The notes under the pieces are model-generated. The model worked only from the letters and a program-made list of their open reading frames with translations, had not been told where the DNA came from and did no database searches. A program made the translations under genes and the position numbers. Shown in pieces: positions 30,775 through 40,539 of a DNA stretch of 64,000 bases (positions are counted from its first letter, which is position 1; each line of letters starts with the position of its first letter). The stretch lies in contig NZ_CP171821.2 of the NCBI RefSeq assembly GCF_028401415.2, positions 4,402,001-4,466,000 of the forward strand, written 5' to 3'. The DNA is from Glaciecola sp028401415 (GTDB lineage Bacteria; Pseudomonadota; Gammaproteobacteria; Enterobacterales; Alteromonadaceae).

Positions 30775-33039
30775 ATGAGCTATCAAGTATTAGCGCGTAA
30801 ATGGCGTCCACAAACCTTTGCTGAATTAGTTGGACAGCAGCATGTGGTTGACGCTATTACGAATGCACTTGAGAACAATAAGCTTCATCATGCCTACTTG
30901 TTTACCGGCACGCGCGGGGTTGGAAAAACGACGATTGCGCGTATCTTTTCAAAATCGCTAAACTGTGAGCAAGGTCAAAGCGCAACGCCCTGTGGTAAGT
31001 GCGATACCTGTTTGGATATTAGTGAAGGCAGATTCGTCGATTTACTTGAAATTGACGCCGCCTCGCGAACAAAAGTTGAAGACACCCGAGATTTACTAGA
31101 TAACGTTCAGTACAAGCCAACGCGAGGGCGTTTTAAGGTTTACTTAATTGACGAAGTGCATATGCTGTCGAAGCACAGTTTTAATGCGCTGCTAAAAACC
31201 TTAGAAGAGCCACCTCCGCATGTTAAATTTTTGCTTGCCACGACCGATCCTCAAAAGCTGCCGGTGACCATTTTATCTCGATGTTTGCAGTTCAGTTTAA
31301 AGGCGCTCAGTCGAGAGCAAATTCAAGGACAGCTTTCTTATATACTCAGTGAAGAATCTTTGGCACATGAGCCTGAAGCACTTATACACATAGCGCGCGC
31401 TGCCGCTGGCAGTATGCGAGATGCGCTGAGTCTTACCGATCAAGCTATTGCCCAAGGAAACAATCAGGTCACGGTGAATACCGTTGTTTCAATGCTGGGC
31501 TTGCTCGACAAAAACCAAGTGATTAAATTGGCGAAGTATGTCTTTGAGCGCGATGGTGAAAGCGCGATGAAACAGCTTGAAGAAATTTGCGCAGATGCAC
31601 CAGACTATGCTCAAGTACTGTCCCAATTATTGGCTTTAATTCATCAAGTGGCATTGACTCAAATAGTGCCAGATGTGTGTAAGCTTGATACGAACTCGGC
31701 AAAGCCCGTTTATATGCTAGCAAAAGCGGTAAATCCTGAGCACGTGCAGCTATTGTATCAAATTGCACTTAATGGCAAGCGCGACCTGCCTTATGCGCCG
31801 GATGCACTGACTGGTTTGCAAATGACGATTATGCGAATGCTTGTATTTACACCGGCTCAAAATATCGCGCTTGATGTTGAAGCGCTCAAAAAAAACGAAG
31901 ATGCGCCACAACCTTTGTCCGCCGAATCTGATGAAAATAAACAGAATGACAAGTTCGAACAAGCTAAAGCGTCGGCTAAGCCCATTGACTCCCCTAATAA
32001 TGAACTGCCTCAACAAGAAGATAAGCGACAAGCGCTAGACGCGAATGAAACTGCCCTTAAGGACACAGGTGACGATGCTGAAGAAGCGGCGGTGCAAACG
32101 ATGGACGTTTCAAATTTTGAGCAAAATCAAAGTAACCTTGAACCAGAGCAGCCTCCGTTTTTCGATGATGATTCGAGTCCTGCTCCTCATGCAGAGCTTG
32201 AACAGCAGCTAGGCACACAGCCAGAGTCAGAGGCAAGTTCTCAGTCTCAGGATGACACTGATTCGGTAGCACATCTACAAGATCTGTTCGCGATGGAAGA
32301 TGACCTCGCGTCTTACGAAAAGCAAATTATTGATGACAGCCAGCAGCAGCCAGACACGTCTGGTTCAGCACAACCGACCGACTCAGATGGAATAACTGGC
32401 GTAAAAAAGTCTGAATCGTCAGTAGACGAATCCTCAGTAGACATTCCCCTAGCTGACGCCCTGAATAATGAAAGTGTTGACGATAGCCAACAAGGCTTAT
32501 CAGGCGCGCTTGAATCTGATCCTGCCTTTGAACAAAACCTTGAAAACACGGCTGAAACTGACGTGGCGAAAGTTGAATCAAAAGACGGTGTCGGCAGCAT
32601 AGGTGAAATCAAAGCATATCTGGATAATGGTGAAAAGTTAGTCAAAGCTAGCCAAATTGATAAGTGGAGTCGCTTTGTTGATTCATTAGATGTGCGCGGT
32701 CTTGCGCGACAGTTACTCATACATGGGCGATCACAAGGCATAAACAGCAGTGCGATGGTGCTTGAAATTAATCAAGACCATCACCACCTTAATGAGCAAA
32801 GCAGTGTTGTTTCAATTACTCAAGCGCTCAAGAAGCAATACGGTAAAGATATTGCTGTTACTGTAAAAATGGCGCCGCCTGAGAAACCGGTTGAAAATAC
32901 GCCATACGAAATTCAGCAACAAATTGATGCAATGCGCTTAGCATATGCAAATGAGATCATTGAAACGGATTCAGCCGTACAAGAATTGGTTGAGGCTTTT
33001 GATGGTAAGGTAATTCCCGGGTCGGTCGAATCACGATAA
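30775..33039 (+). CDS. dnaX: DNA polymerase III tau (and possibly gamma) subunit
   Basis: A 754-aa clamp-loader ATPase. Walker A is GTRGVGKTT, Walker B is LIDEVHML, and a four-cysteine zinc module (CEQGQSATPCGKCDTC) lies around residues 64-79. Domains I-III end near residue 370. A long acidic Gln/Ser/Asp-rich linker follows, then a tau-specific C-terminal domain that would contact DnaB and the polymerase core. A run of eight A at 31888-31895 lies exactly after domain III. A -1 slip there would stop at TGA 31929 and give a product of about 385 aa similar to gamma. Confidence 0.96.
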   Translation: MSYQVLARKWRPQTFAELVGQQHVVDAITNALENNKLHHAYLFTGTRGVGKTTIARIFSKSLNCEQGQSATPCGKCDTCLDISEGRFVDLLEIDAASRTKVEDTRDLLDNVQYKPTRGRFKVYLIDEVHMLSKHSFNALLKTLEEPPPHVKFLLATTDPQKLPVTILSRCLQFSLKALSREQIQGQLSYILSEESLAHEPEALIHIARAAAGSMRDALSLTDQAIAQGNNQVTVNTVVSMLGLLDKNQVIKLAKYVFERDGESAMKQLEEICADAPDYAQVLSQLLALIHQVALTQIVPDVCKLDTNSAKPVYMLAKAVNPEHVQLLYQIALNGKRDLPYAPDALTGLQMTIMRMLVFTPAQNIALDVEALKKNEDAPQPLSAESDENKQNDKFEQAKASAKPIDSPNNELPQQEDKRQALDANETALKDTGDDAEEAAVQTMDVSNFEQNQSNLEPEQPPFFDDDSSPAPHAELEQQLGTQPESEASSQSQDDTDSVAHLQDLFAMEDDLASYEKQIIDDSQQQPDTSGSAQPTDSDGITGVKKSESSVDESSVDIPLADALNNESVDDSQQGLSGALESDPAFEQNLENTAETDVAKVESKDGVGSIGEIKAYLDNGEKLVKASQIDKWSRFVDSLDVRGLARQLLIHGRSQGINSSAMVLEINQDHHHLNEQSSVVSITQALKKQYGKDIAVTVKMAPPEKPVENTPYEIQQQIDAMRLAYANEIIETDSAVQELVEAFDGKVIPGSVESR

Positions 33040-33105
33040 GCGCATTATATTTAAAGACGAGCCAACGAAACATCGCATGGTAACAAGACAGAATACGAGG
33101 TAATT

Positions 33106-33432
33106 ATGTTTAAAGGTGGCATGGGCAATATGATGAAACAAGCCCAGCAAATGCAAGAGAAAATGAAGCAGGCTCAAGACGAGTTAGCACAATTAGAAGT
33201 GACGGGTGAGTCTGGCGCTGGCATGGTAAAAGTTGCTATGACTTGCAATCACAATGTACGCCGAGTGGAGGTCGATCCGTCATTGTTAGACGATGACAAA
33301 GACATGTTAGAAGACTTGGTTGCCGCTGCGATAAATGATGCGGTTCGCCGCGTACAGGAAGCCTCGCAAGAGAAAATGTCTTCGGTCACAGGTGGCATGA
33401 ATCTGCCCGCTGGCTTTAAGATGCCATTTTAA
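33106..33432 (+). CDS. ybaB: YbaB/EbfC nucleoid-associated protein
   Basis: A 108-aa DNA-binding protein with the family start MFKGGMGNMMKQAQQMQEKM and the conserved VEVDPSLL and DLVAAAINDAVRR stretches. It forms dimers that bind DNA and affect nucleoid structure. Ribosome-binding site GAGG lies just upstream. It is in the usual place between dnaX and recR. Confidence 0.96.
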   Translation: MFKGGMGNMMKQAQQMQEKMKQAQDELAQLEVTGESGAGMVKVAMTCNHNVRRVEVDPSLLDDDKDMLEDLVAAAINDAVRRVQEASQEKMSSVTGGMNLPAGFKMPF

Positions 33433-33450
33433 TGTGCGCTATTTTGTTTT

Positions 33451-33495
33451 ATGCACAACAACGTTATGCACAACAACGTTACGCACGACAACTGG
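33451..33495 (+). repeat. three 15-bp tandem repeats before recR
   Basis: ATGCACAACAACGTT occurs twice exactly (33451-33465 and 33466-33480), followed by a diverged third copy at 33481-33495. It ends 15 bp before the recR start, which lacks a visible Shine-Dalgarno. Confidence 0.85.
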
Positions 33496-33510
33496 CAACT
33501 CTAGCATCAC

Positions 33511-34110
33511 ATGTCATTTAGCCCCCTTATAAGCGAGCTTATCGGCGCATTAAAGTGTTTGCCTGGTGTTGGCGCGAAAAGTGCTCAGCGAATGGCCTTT
33601 AACTTGCTAGAGAGAAACCGCGATGGGGCGATGAAGCTAAGTGAAGCTTTACATGATGCTATGCAACACGTCAAAAATTGCGAGCAATGCCGCACCTTCA
33701 CTGAAACATCTATCTGCGGCATATGTTCAAATCCCTCCCGGGCCGACACAGCTCAAATTTGTGTAGTTGAATCGCCTCAAGATATCCTGGCAATAGAACA
33801 AACCGCTCAGTACAAAGGCTTATATTTTGTGCTTATGGGACATTTATCTCCCATTGACGGTATCGGGCCCGCTGAAATTGGTTTGGATATCTTCCAAAAA
33901 AGACTGGCTGAAGAGTCAGTAGAGGAAGTTATTTTAGCCACTAATCCTACTGTTGAAGGTGAAGCGACAGCGCATTATATTGGCCAAATTTGTCAAAAGC
34001 ATCACATTCAGGCTACGCGGATAGCTCACGGTGTCCCAGTCGGCGGCGAGTTAGAGTACATTGACGGAAATACACTAATTCATGCGTTTAGCGGGCGCAG
34101 AAAGTTCTGA
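33511..34110 (+). CDS. recR: recombination mediator RecR
   Basis: A 199-aa protein of the RecFOR pathway that helps load RecA at gaps. A helix-hairpin-helix (LPGVGAKSAQRMAF) is followed by a four-cysteine zinc finger (CEQC..CGIC region, residues about 57-72) and a TOPRIM domain (CVVESPQDILAIE). The protein has normal length. No Shine-Dalgarno precedes the ATG; tandem 15-bp repeats fill that space. Confidence 0.97.
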   Translation: MSFSPLISELIGALKCLPGVGAKSAQRMAFNLLERNRDGAMKLSEALHDAMQHVKNCEQCRTFTETSICGICSNPSRADTAQICVVESPQDILAIEQTAQYKGLYFVLMGHLSPIDGIGPAEIGLDIFQKRLAEESVEEVILATNPTVEGEATAHYIGQICQKHHIQATRIAHGVPVGGELEYIDGNTLIHAFSGRRKF

Positions 34111-34199
34111 GCTTTCACGTCATTTAACCGTATCGACCAGAAATTAGCTCAGCAGCTTGCAATCATCCCAAAATTATTATCATCAAGTGTATTTTTATG

Positions 34200-34228
34200 C
34201 TTGAAAATATGTATCGCGTCCACACATT
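34200..34228 (+). promoter_or_regulatory. candidate sigma32 promoter of htpG
   Basis: CTTGAAA at 34200-34206 is a perfect sigma32 -35. A -10-like CCACACATT follows after about 13 nt and matches CCCCATNT only partly. It lies 52 bp before htpG, a typical heat-shock gene. Confidence 0.5.
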
Positions 34229-34279
34229 GTACTCGTTGATATTAAAACCTATTGAACACATTAGAGGAGAACCTTGGCA

Positions 34280-36202
34280 ATGGCTGAGACTGTCCAACAC
34301 GAAAAGCATGGATTTCAAACGGAAGTAAAACAACTGCTTCAATTGATGATCCACTCGTTGTACTCAAACAAAGAAATATTTTTACGTGAGCTTGTGTCTA
34401 ACGCTGCAGATGCGGCGGATAAACTTAGATTTAAAGCACTTTCAGACAATAGCCTATTTGAAGGTGATGGCGATTTGCACGTTAAAGTCAGTGTCGACAA
34501 AGACGCAGGCACTTTGAGCATCAAAGATAATGGCATTGGTATGAGCAAAGAAGATGTCATTGCCAATCTAGGTACGATTGCTAAGTCGGGAACCAAAGAC
34601 TTCTTCGCCAATTTATCGGGTGATCAAGCAAAAGACTCTCAGCTTATCGGGCAATTCGGTGTTGGTTTCTATTCTGCATTTATCGTTGCTGATAAAGTCA
34701 CAGTCAATACGCGCGCCGCAGGCGCAGCTTCTAGCGAAGGTGTACAATGGGTTAGCGAAGGCGAGGGTGATTTTGCAGTCGGTGATATTGAAAAAGAAGA
34801 CCGTGGAACTGAAATTATTTTACATCTTAAAGAAGATGAAAAAGAGTTTTTAGACGGCTGGCGCCTGCGTTCGATTATCACTAAATACTCAGACCATATC
34901 AGCATTCCTGTGCAGCTTTGGAAAGATGAAGTGCCTGAACGAGATGGCCCTGACGGAGAGAAAATCCCTGCCGAACCTGGTCAGTGGGAATCAATCAATA
35001 AAGCAACTGCACTGTGGACGCGAGATAAGTCTGATATTTCTGATGACGAATACAATGAGTTTTATAAGCATGTTTCTCATGACTATTCCGATCCCTTAAC
35101 GTGGTCACACAACAAAGTAGAAGGCAAAACCGAATATACATCTTTGCTATATATTCCATCAAAAGCGCCTTTCGATTTGTGGAATCGCGAGCAAAAAAAC
35201 GGTTTGAAACTGTACGTTCAACGCGTATTTATTATGGATGACGCAGAACAGTTTATGCCGACTTATTTGCGTTTTGTGAAAGGCTTACTTGATTCAAACG
35301 ACTTGCCATTGAATGTGTCTCGCGAAATATTGCAAGATAATAAAATTACGCAGTCGATTCGCCAAGGTTGCACCAAGCGTGTGCTCGGCATGCTAGAGAA
35401 AATGGCGAAAAACGACGCTGAAACCTATCAGAAGTTCTACACTGAATTTGGTAATGTGCTTAAAGAAGGACCCGCTGAAGATTTTGCTAACAAAGATAAA
35501 ATTGCTAGTTTACTTCGATTTGCTACTACGCATGATGAAAGTAACGAGCAGACGGTATCTCTTGCTGATTACATTTCGAGAATGAAAGAAGGTCAAGATA
35601 AAATTTACTATGTTACGGCCGATTCATACCAAGCAGCGCGCACTAGTCCTCATTTAGAAATATTCCGCAAAAAAGGAATAGAAGTGTTGATAATGGGTGA
35701 GCGTATTGACGAGTGGTTAATGTCGCACTTAACTGAGTTTGAAGAGAAGTCTTTCCAGTCGGTTGCAAGCGCTAACGTTGACTTAAGCGAGCTGGACGAT
35801 GAGGAAGCTAAACAAGCTCAAGAAAAAGCAGAAAAAGCAGTAGAGGGCGTGCTTGAGCGAGTGAAAACCGCCTTGGGTGACAAAGTAGAAGAGGTGAAGT
35901 TTACTAACCGCCTCACCGACTCTCCTGCTTGCATAGTAGCCAGTGAAAATGGCATGACTACGCAAATGGCTAAGCTGATGCAAGCGGCTGGACAGGAGGT
36001 ACCAGAGCCAACGTATAACTTCGAGCTAAATCCAGAACATCAACTTGTAAAACTAGTAGCTGACGTTCAAGATGAGTCCTTATTCACGCAGTGGGCTGAG
36101 GTTTTGTTTGACCAAGCTAAACTTAGTGAGCAAGGTTCTTTAAAAGAGCCCGCGTCGTTTGTAAATAACTTAAACAGCCTGTTGTCTACGTTGGTTAAAT
36201 AA
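34280..36202 (+). CDS. htpG: molecular chaperone HtpG (Hsp90)
   Basis: A 640-aa ATP-dependent chaperone with an N-terminal GHKL ATPase domain: the ELVSNAADAADKLR helix, DNGIGM and GQFGVGFYSAFIVAD (ATP lid). The middle domain (about 240-500) includes the conserved catalytic arginine in NVSREILQ, and a C-terminal dimerisation domain follows. AGGAGA precedes it; ATG 34280 was chosen over TTG 34274. It is followed by a strong terminator. Confidence 0.97.
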   Translation: MAETVQHEKHGFQTEVKQLLQLMIHSLYSNKEIFLRELVSNAADAADKLRFKALSDNSLFEGDGDLHVKVSVDKDAGTLSIKDNGIGMSKEDVIANLGTIAKSGTKDFFANLSGDQAKDSQLIGQFGVGFYSAFIVADKVTVNTRAAGAASSEGVQWVSEGEGDFAVGDIEKEDRGTEIILHLKEDEKEFLDGWRLRSIITKYSDHISIPVQLWKDEVPERDGPDGEKIPAEPGQWESINKATALWTRDKSDISDDEYNEFYKHVSHDYSDPLTWSHNKVEGKTEYTSLLYIPSKAPFDLWNREQKNGLKLYVQRVFIMDDAEQFMPTYLRFVKGLLDSNDLPLNVSREILQDNKITQSIRQGCTKRVLGMLEKMAKNDAETYQKFYTEFGNVLKEGPAEDFANKDKIASLLRFATTHDESNEQTVSLADYISRMKEGQDKIYYVTADSYQAARTSPHLEIFRKKGIEVLIMGERIDEWLMSHLTEFEEKSFQSVASANVDLSELDDEEAKQAQEKAEKAVEGVLERVKTALGDKVEEVKFTNRLTDSPACIVASENGMTTQMAKLMQAAGQEVPEPTYNFELNPEHQLVKLVADVQDESLFTQWAEVLFDQAKLSEQGSLKEPASFVNNLNSLLSTLVK

Positions 36203-36268
36203 GCAACTAATATAAGTTAAAAATGTGGTGTGTGATGCAAGTTGCCTTTTACCGCATGACAAAATATC

Positions 36269-36303
36269 AAAAGCCAAACATCTGATATGTTTGGCTTTTT
36301 TTT
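36269..36303 (+). terminator. intrinsic terminator after htpG
   Basis: AAAAGCCAAACAT and ATGTTTGGCTTTT arms with a four-base loop and a run of eight T. Confidence 0.92.
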
Positions 36304-36428
36304 ACTCTATTGAAAGCTGGTGTAGACATGATGCTAAAGTCTGACCAATTTCTCAGTTTTTAGCTTGTGAAGCGCATATCTACCCTGTAGAGTTTTGATA
36401 TTACTCATAAATTATCGGAGGACGCGCA

Positions 36429-37076
36429 ATGCGTATTATTCTTCTAGGCGCACCGGGTGCAGGAAAAGGCACGCAAGCACAGTTTTTAATGAATAAATTT
36501 GGGATCCCTCAAATTTCCACTGGCGACATGTTGCGCAGTGCCATTAAAGCTGGAACTGAAATGGGACTAGCCGCGAAAAAAGTCATGGATGCAGGTCAGT
36601 TAGTATCCGATGATATTATTATTGGTTTAGTAAAAGAGCGCATCGCTCAAGATGACTGCACTAAAGGCTTTTTGCTAGACGGTTTTCCACGCACAATTCC
36701 TCAAGCAGACGCTATGAAAGAGGCCAATATAGCTATCGATTATTGCATTGAGTTTGATGTACCAGATGACGTTATCGTGGATAGAATGGGTGGCCGCAGA
36801 GTGCATCCCGCATCTGGTCGAGTTTATCATGTAGATTACAACCCCCCGAAAATAGAGGGTAAAGATGATGTGAGCGGAGATGACTTAATTATTCGTGATG
36901 ACGATAAAGAAGACACAGTCCGCAGTCGCCTTGGTGTTTATCATGAACAAACGAAACCGCTTGTTGATTACTATGAAGCGGCGGCAAAAAATGGAGATTG
37001 TCAGTATTTTAAATTAGATGGTACTAAGGCGGTTGATACGGTAAGTTCAGAGTTAGAAGTGCTGCTGACAAAATAA
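36429..37076 (+). CDS. adk: adenylate kinase
   Basis: A 215-aa enzyme that interconverts ATP + AMP and 2 ADP. The P-loop is GAPGAGKGTQ (residues 7-16) and the AMP site includes ISTGDMLR. The LID domain (about 122-160) contains RRVHPASGRVYHVDYNPPK and no zinc cysteines, as in other gammaproteobacteria. CGGAGG precedes the ATG. It follows htpG as in E. coli, but hemH is not next. Confidence 0.97.
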   Translation: MRIILLGAPGAGKGTQAQFLMNKFGIPQISTGDMLRSAIKAGTEMGLAAKKVMDAGQLVSDDIIIGLVKERIAQDDCTKGFLLDGFPRTIPQADAMKEANIAIDYCIEFDVPDDVIVDRMGGRRVHPASGRVYHVDYNPPKIEGKDDVSGDDLIIRDDDKEDTVRSRLGVYHEQTKPLVDYYEAAAKNGDCQYFKLDGTKAVDTVSSELEVLLTK

Positions 37077-37110
37077 GTTTGTTTATCAACAGATCCAAAA
37101 TGTAAAAACG

Positions 37111-37137
37111 AAAAAAGCCGCAGTGATGCGGCTTTTT
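37111..37137. terminator. bidirectional terminator between adk and the GH88 gene
   Basis: AAAAAAGCCGCA and TGCGGCTTTTT arms with a four-base loop. A-run on one side and T-run on the other serve both convergent genes. Confidence 0.9.
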
Positions 37138-37156
37138 CGCATAGCAAAAAAGCGCT

Positions 37157-38434
37157 TTACATCATTTTTTTACAACGCGTAAGTGCTTCCAAATAATAGT
37201 AATCTGCGTAGTTCAAGGCGCCCGCTAGCTCGTATCCTCCCGGAAAATTGCCTGTAGCCTGTTTCAGCAAGAATTGTCCGTTTTCACCTTTTTGAGCGAG
37301 GTAATCTGAGCCAGCCAAACTGCGAAGCATTTTCATTGCAGCATCTTCATAACGTTTTGCCTCGTCTTGTTCCACATAAGTGGCTAGTTCAAATAGTGCG
37401 CTGGCAACTAAGGCTGCAGTAGAGGAGTCACGATAATTAATTACTTCAGGATCATCTGGCGCGTCAAAGTCAAAATATGGCACCAAATCGTCCGGCATAT
37501 TTTCATGACTTAAGTAGTGCTCTGTAATGTTCTTTGCAAAGTCTAAGAAGCTTTGGTCTTGAGTGTAGCGATACATCATTACATAACCATAAAGTCCCCA
37601 ACCTTGACCGCGCGCCCAGTCTGAGTCATCAGCAATGCCTTGCCATGTTTGTTTATGAATGGCTTCACCGGTGGTGGTACTATAGTCTACAACGTGAAAA
37701 GAGCTGTAGTCATCTCTAAAATGATTGTTCATGGTTACTGTTGCGTGAGAGACTGCTGCGTCTGCGAAACTTTGTTCATCGGCTAGCTTGGCTGCCTCAA
37801 ATAATAACTCTAAATTCATCATGTTATCGACGATAACTGGAAATTCCCATGTGCCAAAATCCCAGGAACGCGTTGCGCCAACGACTGGATTATAGCGTTG
37901 CATTAGGCTTCGCGCGGTTTGCACGATGATTGGAATATAGTCCTGATTGTCGGTGAGACGCAAGCCATTTCCGTAGCTGTTAAATATCATAAAACCCGTA
38001 TCATGGGTTTTTACATTGAACTGCTGACTTTCAAGTGCATGCGTCCATTCTTGAGCTGACGCTAACCATGATGGGTCATTAGTGTGCTCATACAAATACC
38101 AAAACGAGCCTGCCACAAATCCACTCGTCCAGTCTCTTGTTTCCACCAGTTTCACTTCTTTTTCAAATGAACGAGGGATTTGTGTGGGATCAGTATAGGT
38201 CTTTCTGAAATGGTCTAAGTGCGAAGCGGAGTAATCAAGGGTAGCTGCGCAAAAGGCTTTGTTATCCGATATGGATGCCAGAGAGCTAGACGCTTCAGAC
38301 GAAGCTTTGTCTACAGCCTGCCCGTAAGGACTTGATTGAGATGCATCTGGACTGTCTGAGCAAGCAGAAATAGACATTGCACAAGCAACAGCAAATGCTA
38401 GTGCAGCGGGTTTGAATGGGCGTTTAATTGACAT
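37157..38434 (-). CDS. GH88 unsaturated glucuronyl hydrolase-like lipoprotein
   Basis: A 425-aa protein with a lipoprotein signal (MSISAC lipobox; Cys about residue 24). The (alpha/alpha)6-barrel carries GH88 signatures: a DDSDWARGQGWGLYGYVMMYRY stretch with the catalytic aspartate region, and later INYRDSSTAALVASALFEL. Such enzymes remove the unsaturated uronic acid left by polysaccharide lyases on algal or glycosaminoglycan oligosaccharides. No lyase is next to it. It shares a terminator with adk. Confidence 0.85.
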   Translation of the reverse strand: MSIKRPFKPAALAFAVACAMSISACSDSPDASQSSPYGQAVDKASSEASSSLASISDNKAFCAATLDYSASHLDHFRKTYTDPTQIPRSFEKEVKLVETRDWTSGFVAGSFWYLYEHTNDPSWLASAQEWTHALESQQFNVKTHDTGFMIFNSYGNGLRLTDNQDYIPIIVQTARSLMQRYNPVVGATRSWDFGTWEFPVIVDNMMNLELLFEAAKLADEQSFADAAVSHATVTMNNHFRDDYSSFHVVDYSTTTGEAIHKQTWQGIADDSDWARGQGWGLYGYVMMYRYTQDQSFLDFAKNITEHYLSHENMPDDLVPYFDFDAPDDPEVINYRDSSTAALVASALFELATYVEQDEAKRYEDAAMKMLRSLAGSDYLAQKGENGQFLLKQATGNFPGGYELAGALNYADYYYLEALTRCKKMM

Positions 38435-38565
38435 GTTTTTTCCTAAGCAAACGCGATATTGCGAATTGTTAATGAAATTTTAATAAGCTTAACAAGCTAG
38501 CCTTTTTCCCGATATTAACTTTAGTTGAAAAATATGGTAATTGATTAATGATATTTCCTTACTTC

Positions 38566-40182
38566 TTAAGATTCAGGGCTAATCATTGCGTCTAAAATTG
38601 CATCCGACGCCTTTTCGGCAATCATGATGGTTGGTGCGTTGGTATTACCGCCAATTAAGCGAGGCATAACAGATGCGTCCACTACAGATAAGTTTTTAAT
38701 GCCATGCACCGAGCAATTTTCATCCACTACCGTCATCTGGTCGTCACGCGCGCCCATTTTGCAGGTGCCGGCGGGGTGGTAAACGGTCTCGGCGTTTTGT
38801 CTTATAAACGCTTCTATTTCATCGTCAGTCTGTACACTGTCTCCGGGGATAAATTCCCAGCTCTTTGCGCTCAGTGGTTTGGTTTGTGCAACTGATCGCG
38901 CCCATTTGAAGCCCGCGATCATTGGGGCCATGTCGCGATCGTCACTGAGGTAATTACCGCGAATATCTAAGCTGAGTTTTCTGTCATCACCGCGCTTGAG
39001 TTTGATTTCACCACGGCTATAAGGATACAAATTGCAAAAATGAATGGTGAAGCCGTGACCCCAGGGTTTGGTGCGGCCATGGTCTACTAGTAAGGCCGGT
39101 AGAAAGTGAACTTGAATATCAGCATGACGCTTGTCGGCACAAGATTTAATAAACGCGCCGCCCTCGGCGATATTGGAGCTCAACATTCCGCTACGACTGC
39201 GCCAGTACTTGATGGGCTCGAGCGCATTTTTGAGCATTCCGCGTATAGATAATCCATATGAGTCTCTGCGGTCTTGTTTGTACAGGATAGTCGCATCAAG
39301 ATGGTCTTGAAGATTTTTACCTACGCCGGCTAAATGATGCTGAACATGTATGCCAAGCTCTTCTAGTTCGTCTTTTGGACCGATGCCTGAACCAAGCAAC
39401 AGAGCCGGAGAGTGAACCGCTCCGCTGCACAAGCACACTCTCTTATTTGCGAAGATTTGTTCAGTTTTTCCATTGATACGTAACATCACGCCCAAGCAAC
39501 GCTTATCTTCGACAATAAGTGTGCTCACTTCGGCATTGGTTAGTACGGTAAGATTTGGACGGGATTTGACCTCGTCGCTTAGAAAACCTTTGGCAGTCGA
39601 GCAGCGCGAACCGTCTCTATGCGTGACTTGATAAATCCCCACGCCTTCTTGACGTATGCCGTTAAAATCGGGGTTTTCCGCATACCCAAGGGACTTCGCC
39701 GATTCTACGAATTCACGCGTTAATGGATTGATATGTTTTAGGTCGCTGACACTTTGCAGGCCTGCACTGCCGTGGAGTTTTGATATCCCCCGCGTGTTAT
39801 TTTCGCTTTTTCGAAAATAGGGCAGTACATCATCCCAAGACCATCCATTTGCGCCAAGTGCATCCCACTCATTGTAATTTTCCGGAATGCCGCGAATATA
39901 GCACATGGCATTAACCGAGCTTGAACCACCCAAAGTTTTGCCACGGGGCCAATATAAAGAGCGGTTGTTGAGGTGTTTCTCTGCTGCGGTATCAAGGTGC
40001 CAATTAATGGATTTGAGCTCGCTCATCAGCGCTAAACCAAATGGAATATGGATGGCTGGATGCTTATCTTTAGGTCCCGCTTCAATCAGGCAAACGCTGA
40101 CGTCGGGGTGTTCTGAGAGTCGGTTTGCTAACACACAACCGGCGCTTCCTGCGCCGACGATTACTATGTCATATCTTGCCAT
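38566..40182 (-). CDS. GMC-family FAD-dependent oxidoreductase
   Basis: A 538-aa enzyme of the choline dehydrogenase / alcohol dehydrogenase (BetA/AlkJ-like) group. The N-terminal dinucleotide motif is VIVGAGSAGCVLANRLSE. GGSSSVNAMCYIRG and the C-terminal catalytic region HPAGTCKMGA and GNTNAPTIMIAEKASD are conserved. The active-site His is in YHPAGTC. It oxidises an alcohol or aldehyde; the substrate is not clear, and no betaine genes (betB, betI) are nearby. ATG 40182 has AAAGGA just upstream; the nine-residue N-terminal extension was rejected. Confidence 0.88.
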   Translation of the reverse strand: MARYDIVIVGAGSAGCVLANRLSEHPDVSVCLIEAGPKDKHPAIHIPFGLALMSELKSINWHLDTAAEKHLNNRSLYWPRGKTLGGSSSVNAMCYIRGIPENYNEWDALGANGWSWDDVLPYFRKSENNTRGISKLHGSAGLQSVSDLKHINPLTREFVESAKSLGYAENPDFNGIRQEGVGIYQVTHRDGSRCSTAKGFLSDEVKSRPNLTVLTNAEVSTLIVEDKRCLGVMLRINGKTEQIFANKRVCLCSGAVHSPALLLGSGIGPKDELEELGIHVQHHLAGVGKNLQDHLDATILYKQDRRDSYGLSIRGMLKNALEPIKYWRSRSGMLSSNIAEGGAFIKSCADKRHADIQVHFLPALLVDHGRTKPWGHGFTIHFCNLYPYSRGEIKLKRGDDRKLSLDIRGNYLSDDRDMAPMIAGFKWARSVAQTKPLSAKSWEFIPGDSVQTDDEIEAFIRQNAETVYHPAGTCKMGARDDQMTVVDENCSVHGIKNLSVVDASVMPRLIGGNTNAPTIMIAEKASDAILDAMISPES

Positions 40183-40290
40183 TGTCCTTTTCCAAATAGG
40201 AGTGTTCAATCGTGTATTGGCGCTTGTAACGCCAATATAAGACTGTCAACTAATGCACCATCACACTTATATGATATGCCAGCTATTGTC

Positions 40291-40539
40291 CTATCGCCAC
40301 TCTAATTCAATCTCCAGTTTGTCGCATGGAGACTGAGAGCCACACATTTCGTCATAGGGCGTATTTTGCCGGAGCAAGACTCTATCGAATGCTCTGCCAG
40401 AAAGCTGCTCCTTAATGTCTGACAAGGATTGGAACTGTTTGCCACCACGGTATTCGTCCACTAAATATTCCGTAGCATGCTGATCGCCGATACCGGCCAA
40501 ATAAGTGCCGCCTTCAATTGATTCTATAAATAAATTCAT
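40291..40539 (-). CDS. DUF6482-like small protein
   Basis: An 82-aa acidic cytoplasmic protein with no signal or membrane segment. The start MNLFIESIEGGTYLAGI and the middle LSDIKEQL recall the DUF6482 family of unknown function found in Alteromonadales and pseudomonads. It is a single gene between the GMC and DUF2244 genes. Confidence 0.65.
   Translation of the reverse strand: MNLFIESIEGGTYLAGIGDQHATEYLVDEYRGGKQFQSLSDIKEQLSGRAFDRVLLRQNTPYDEMCGSQSPCDKLEIELEWR

Noticed and set aside
31841..32038. 65-aa ORF in the +1 frame of dnaX
   Set aside because: Shadow of the low-complexity linker region; basic random composition and no ribosome-binding site.
33451..33495. CRISPR array
   Set aside because: Repeats are contiguous 15-mers with no spacers and no cas genes.
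38566..40182. Choline dehydrogenase BetA
   Set aside because: The GMC fold is clear, but no betB, betI or betT lies nearby, so the specific name is not justified.
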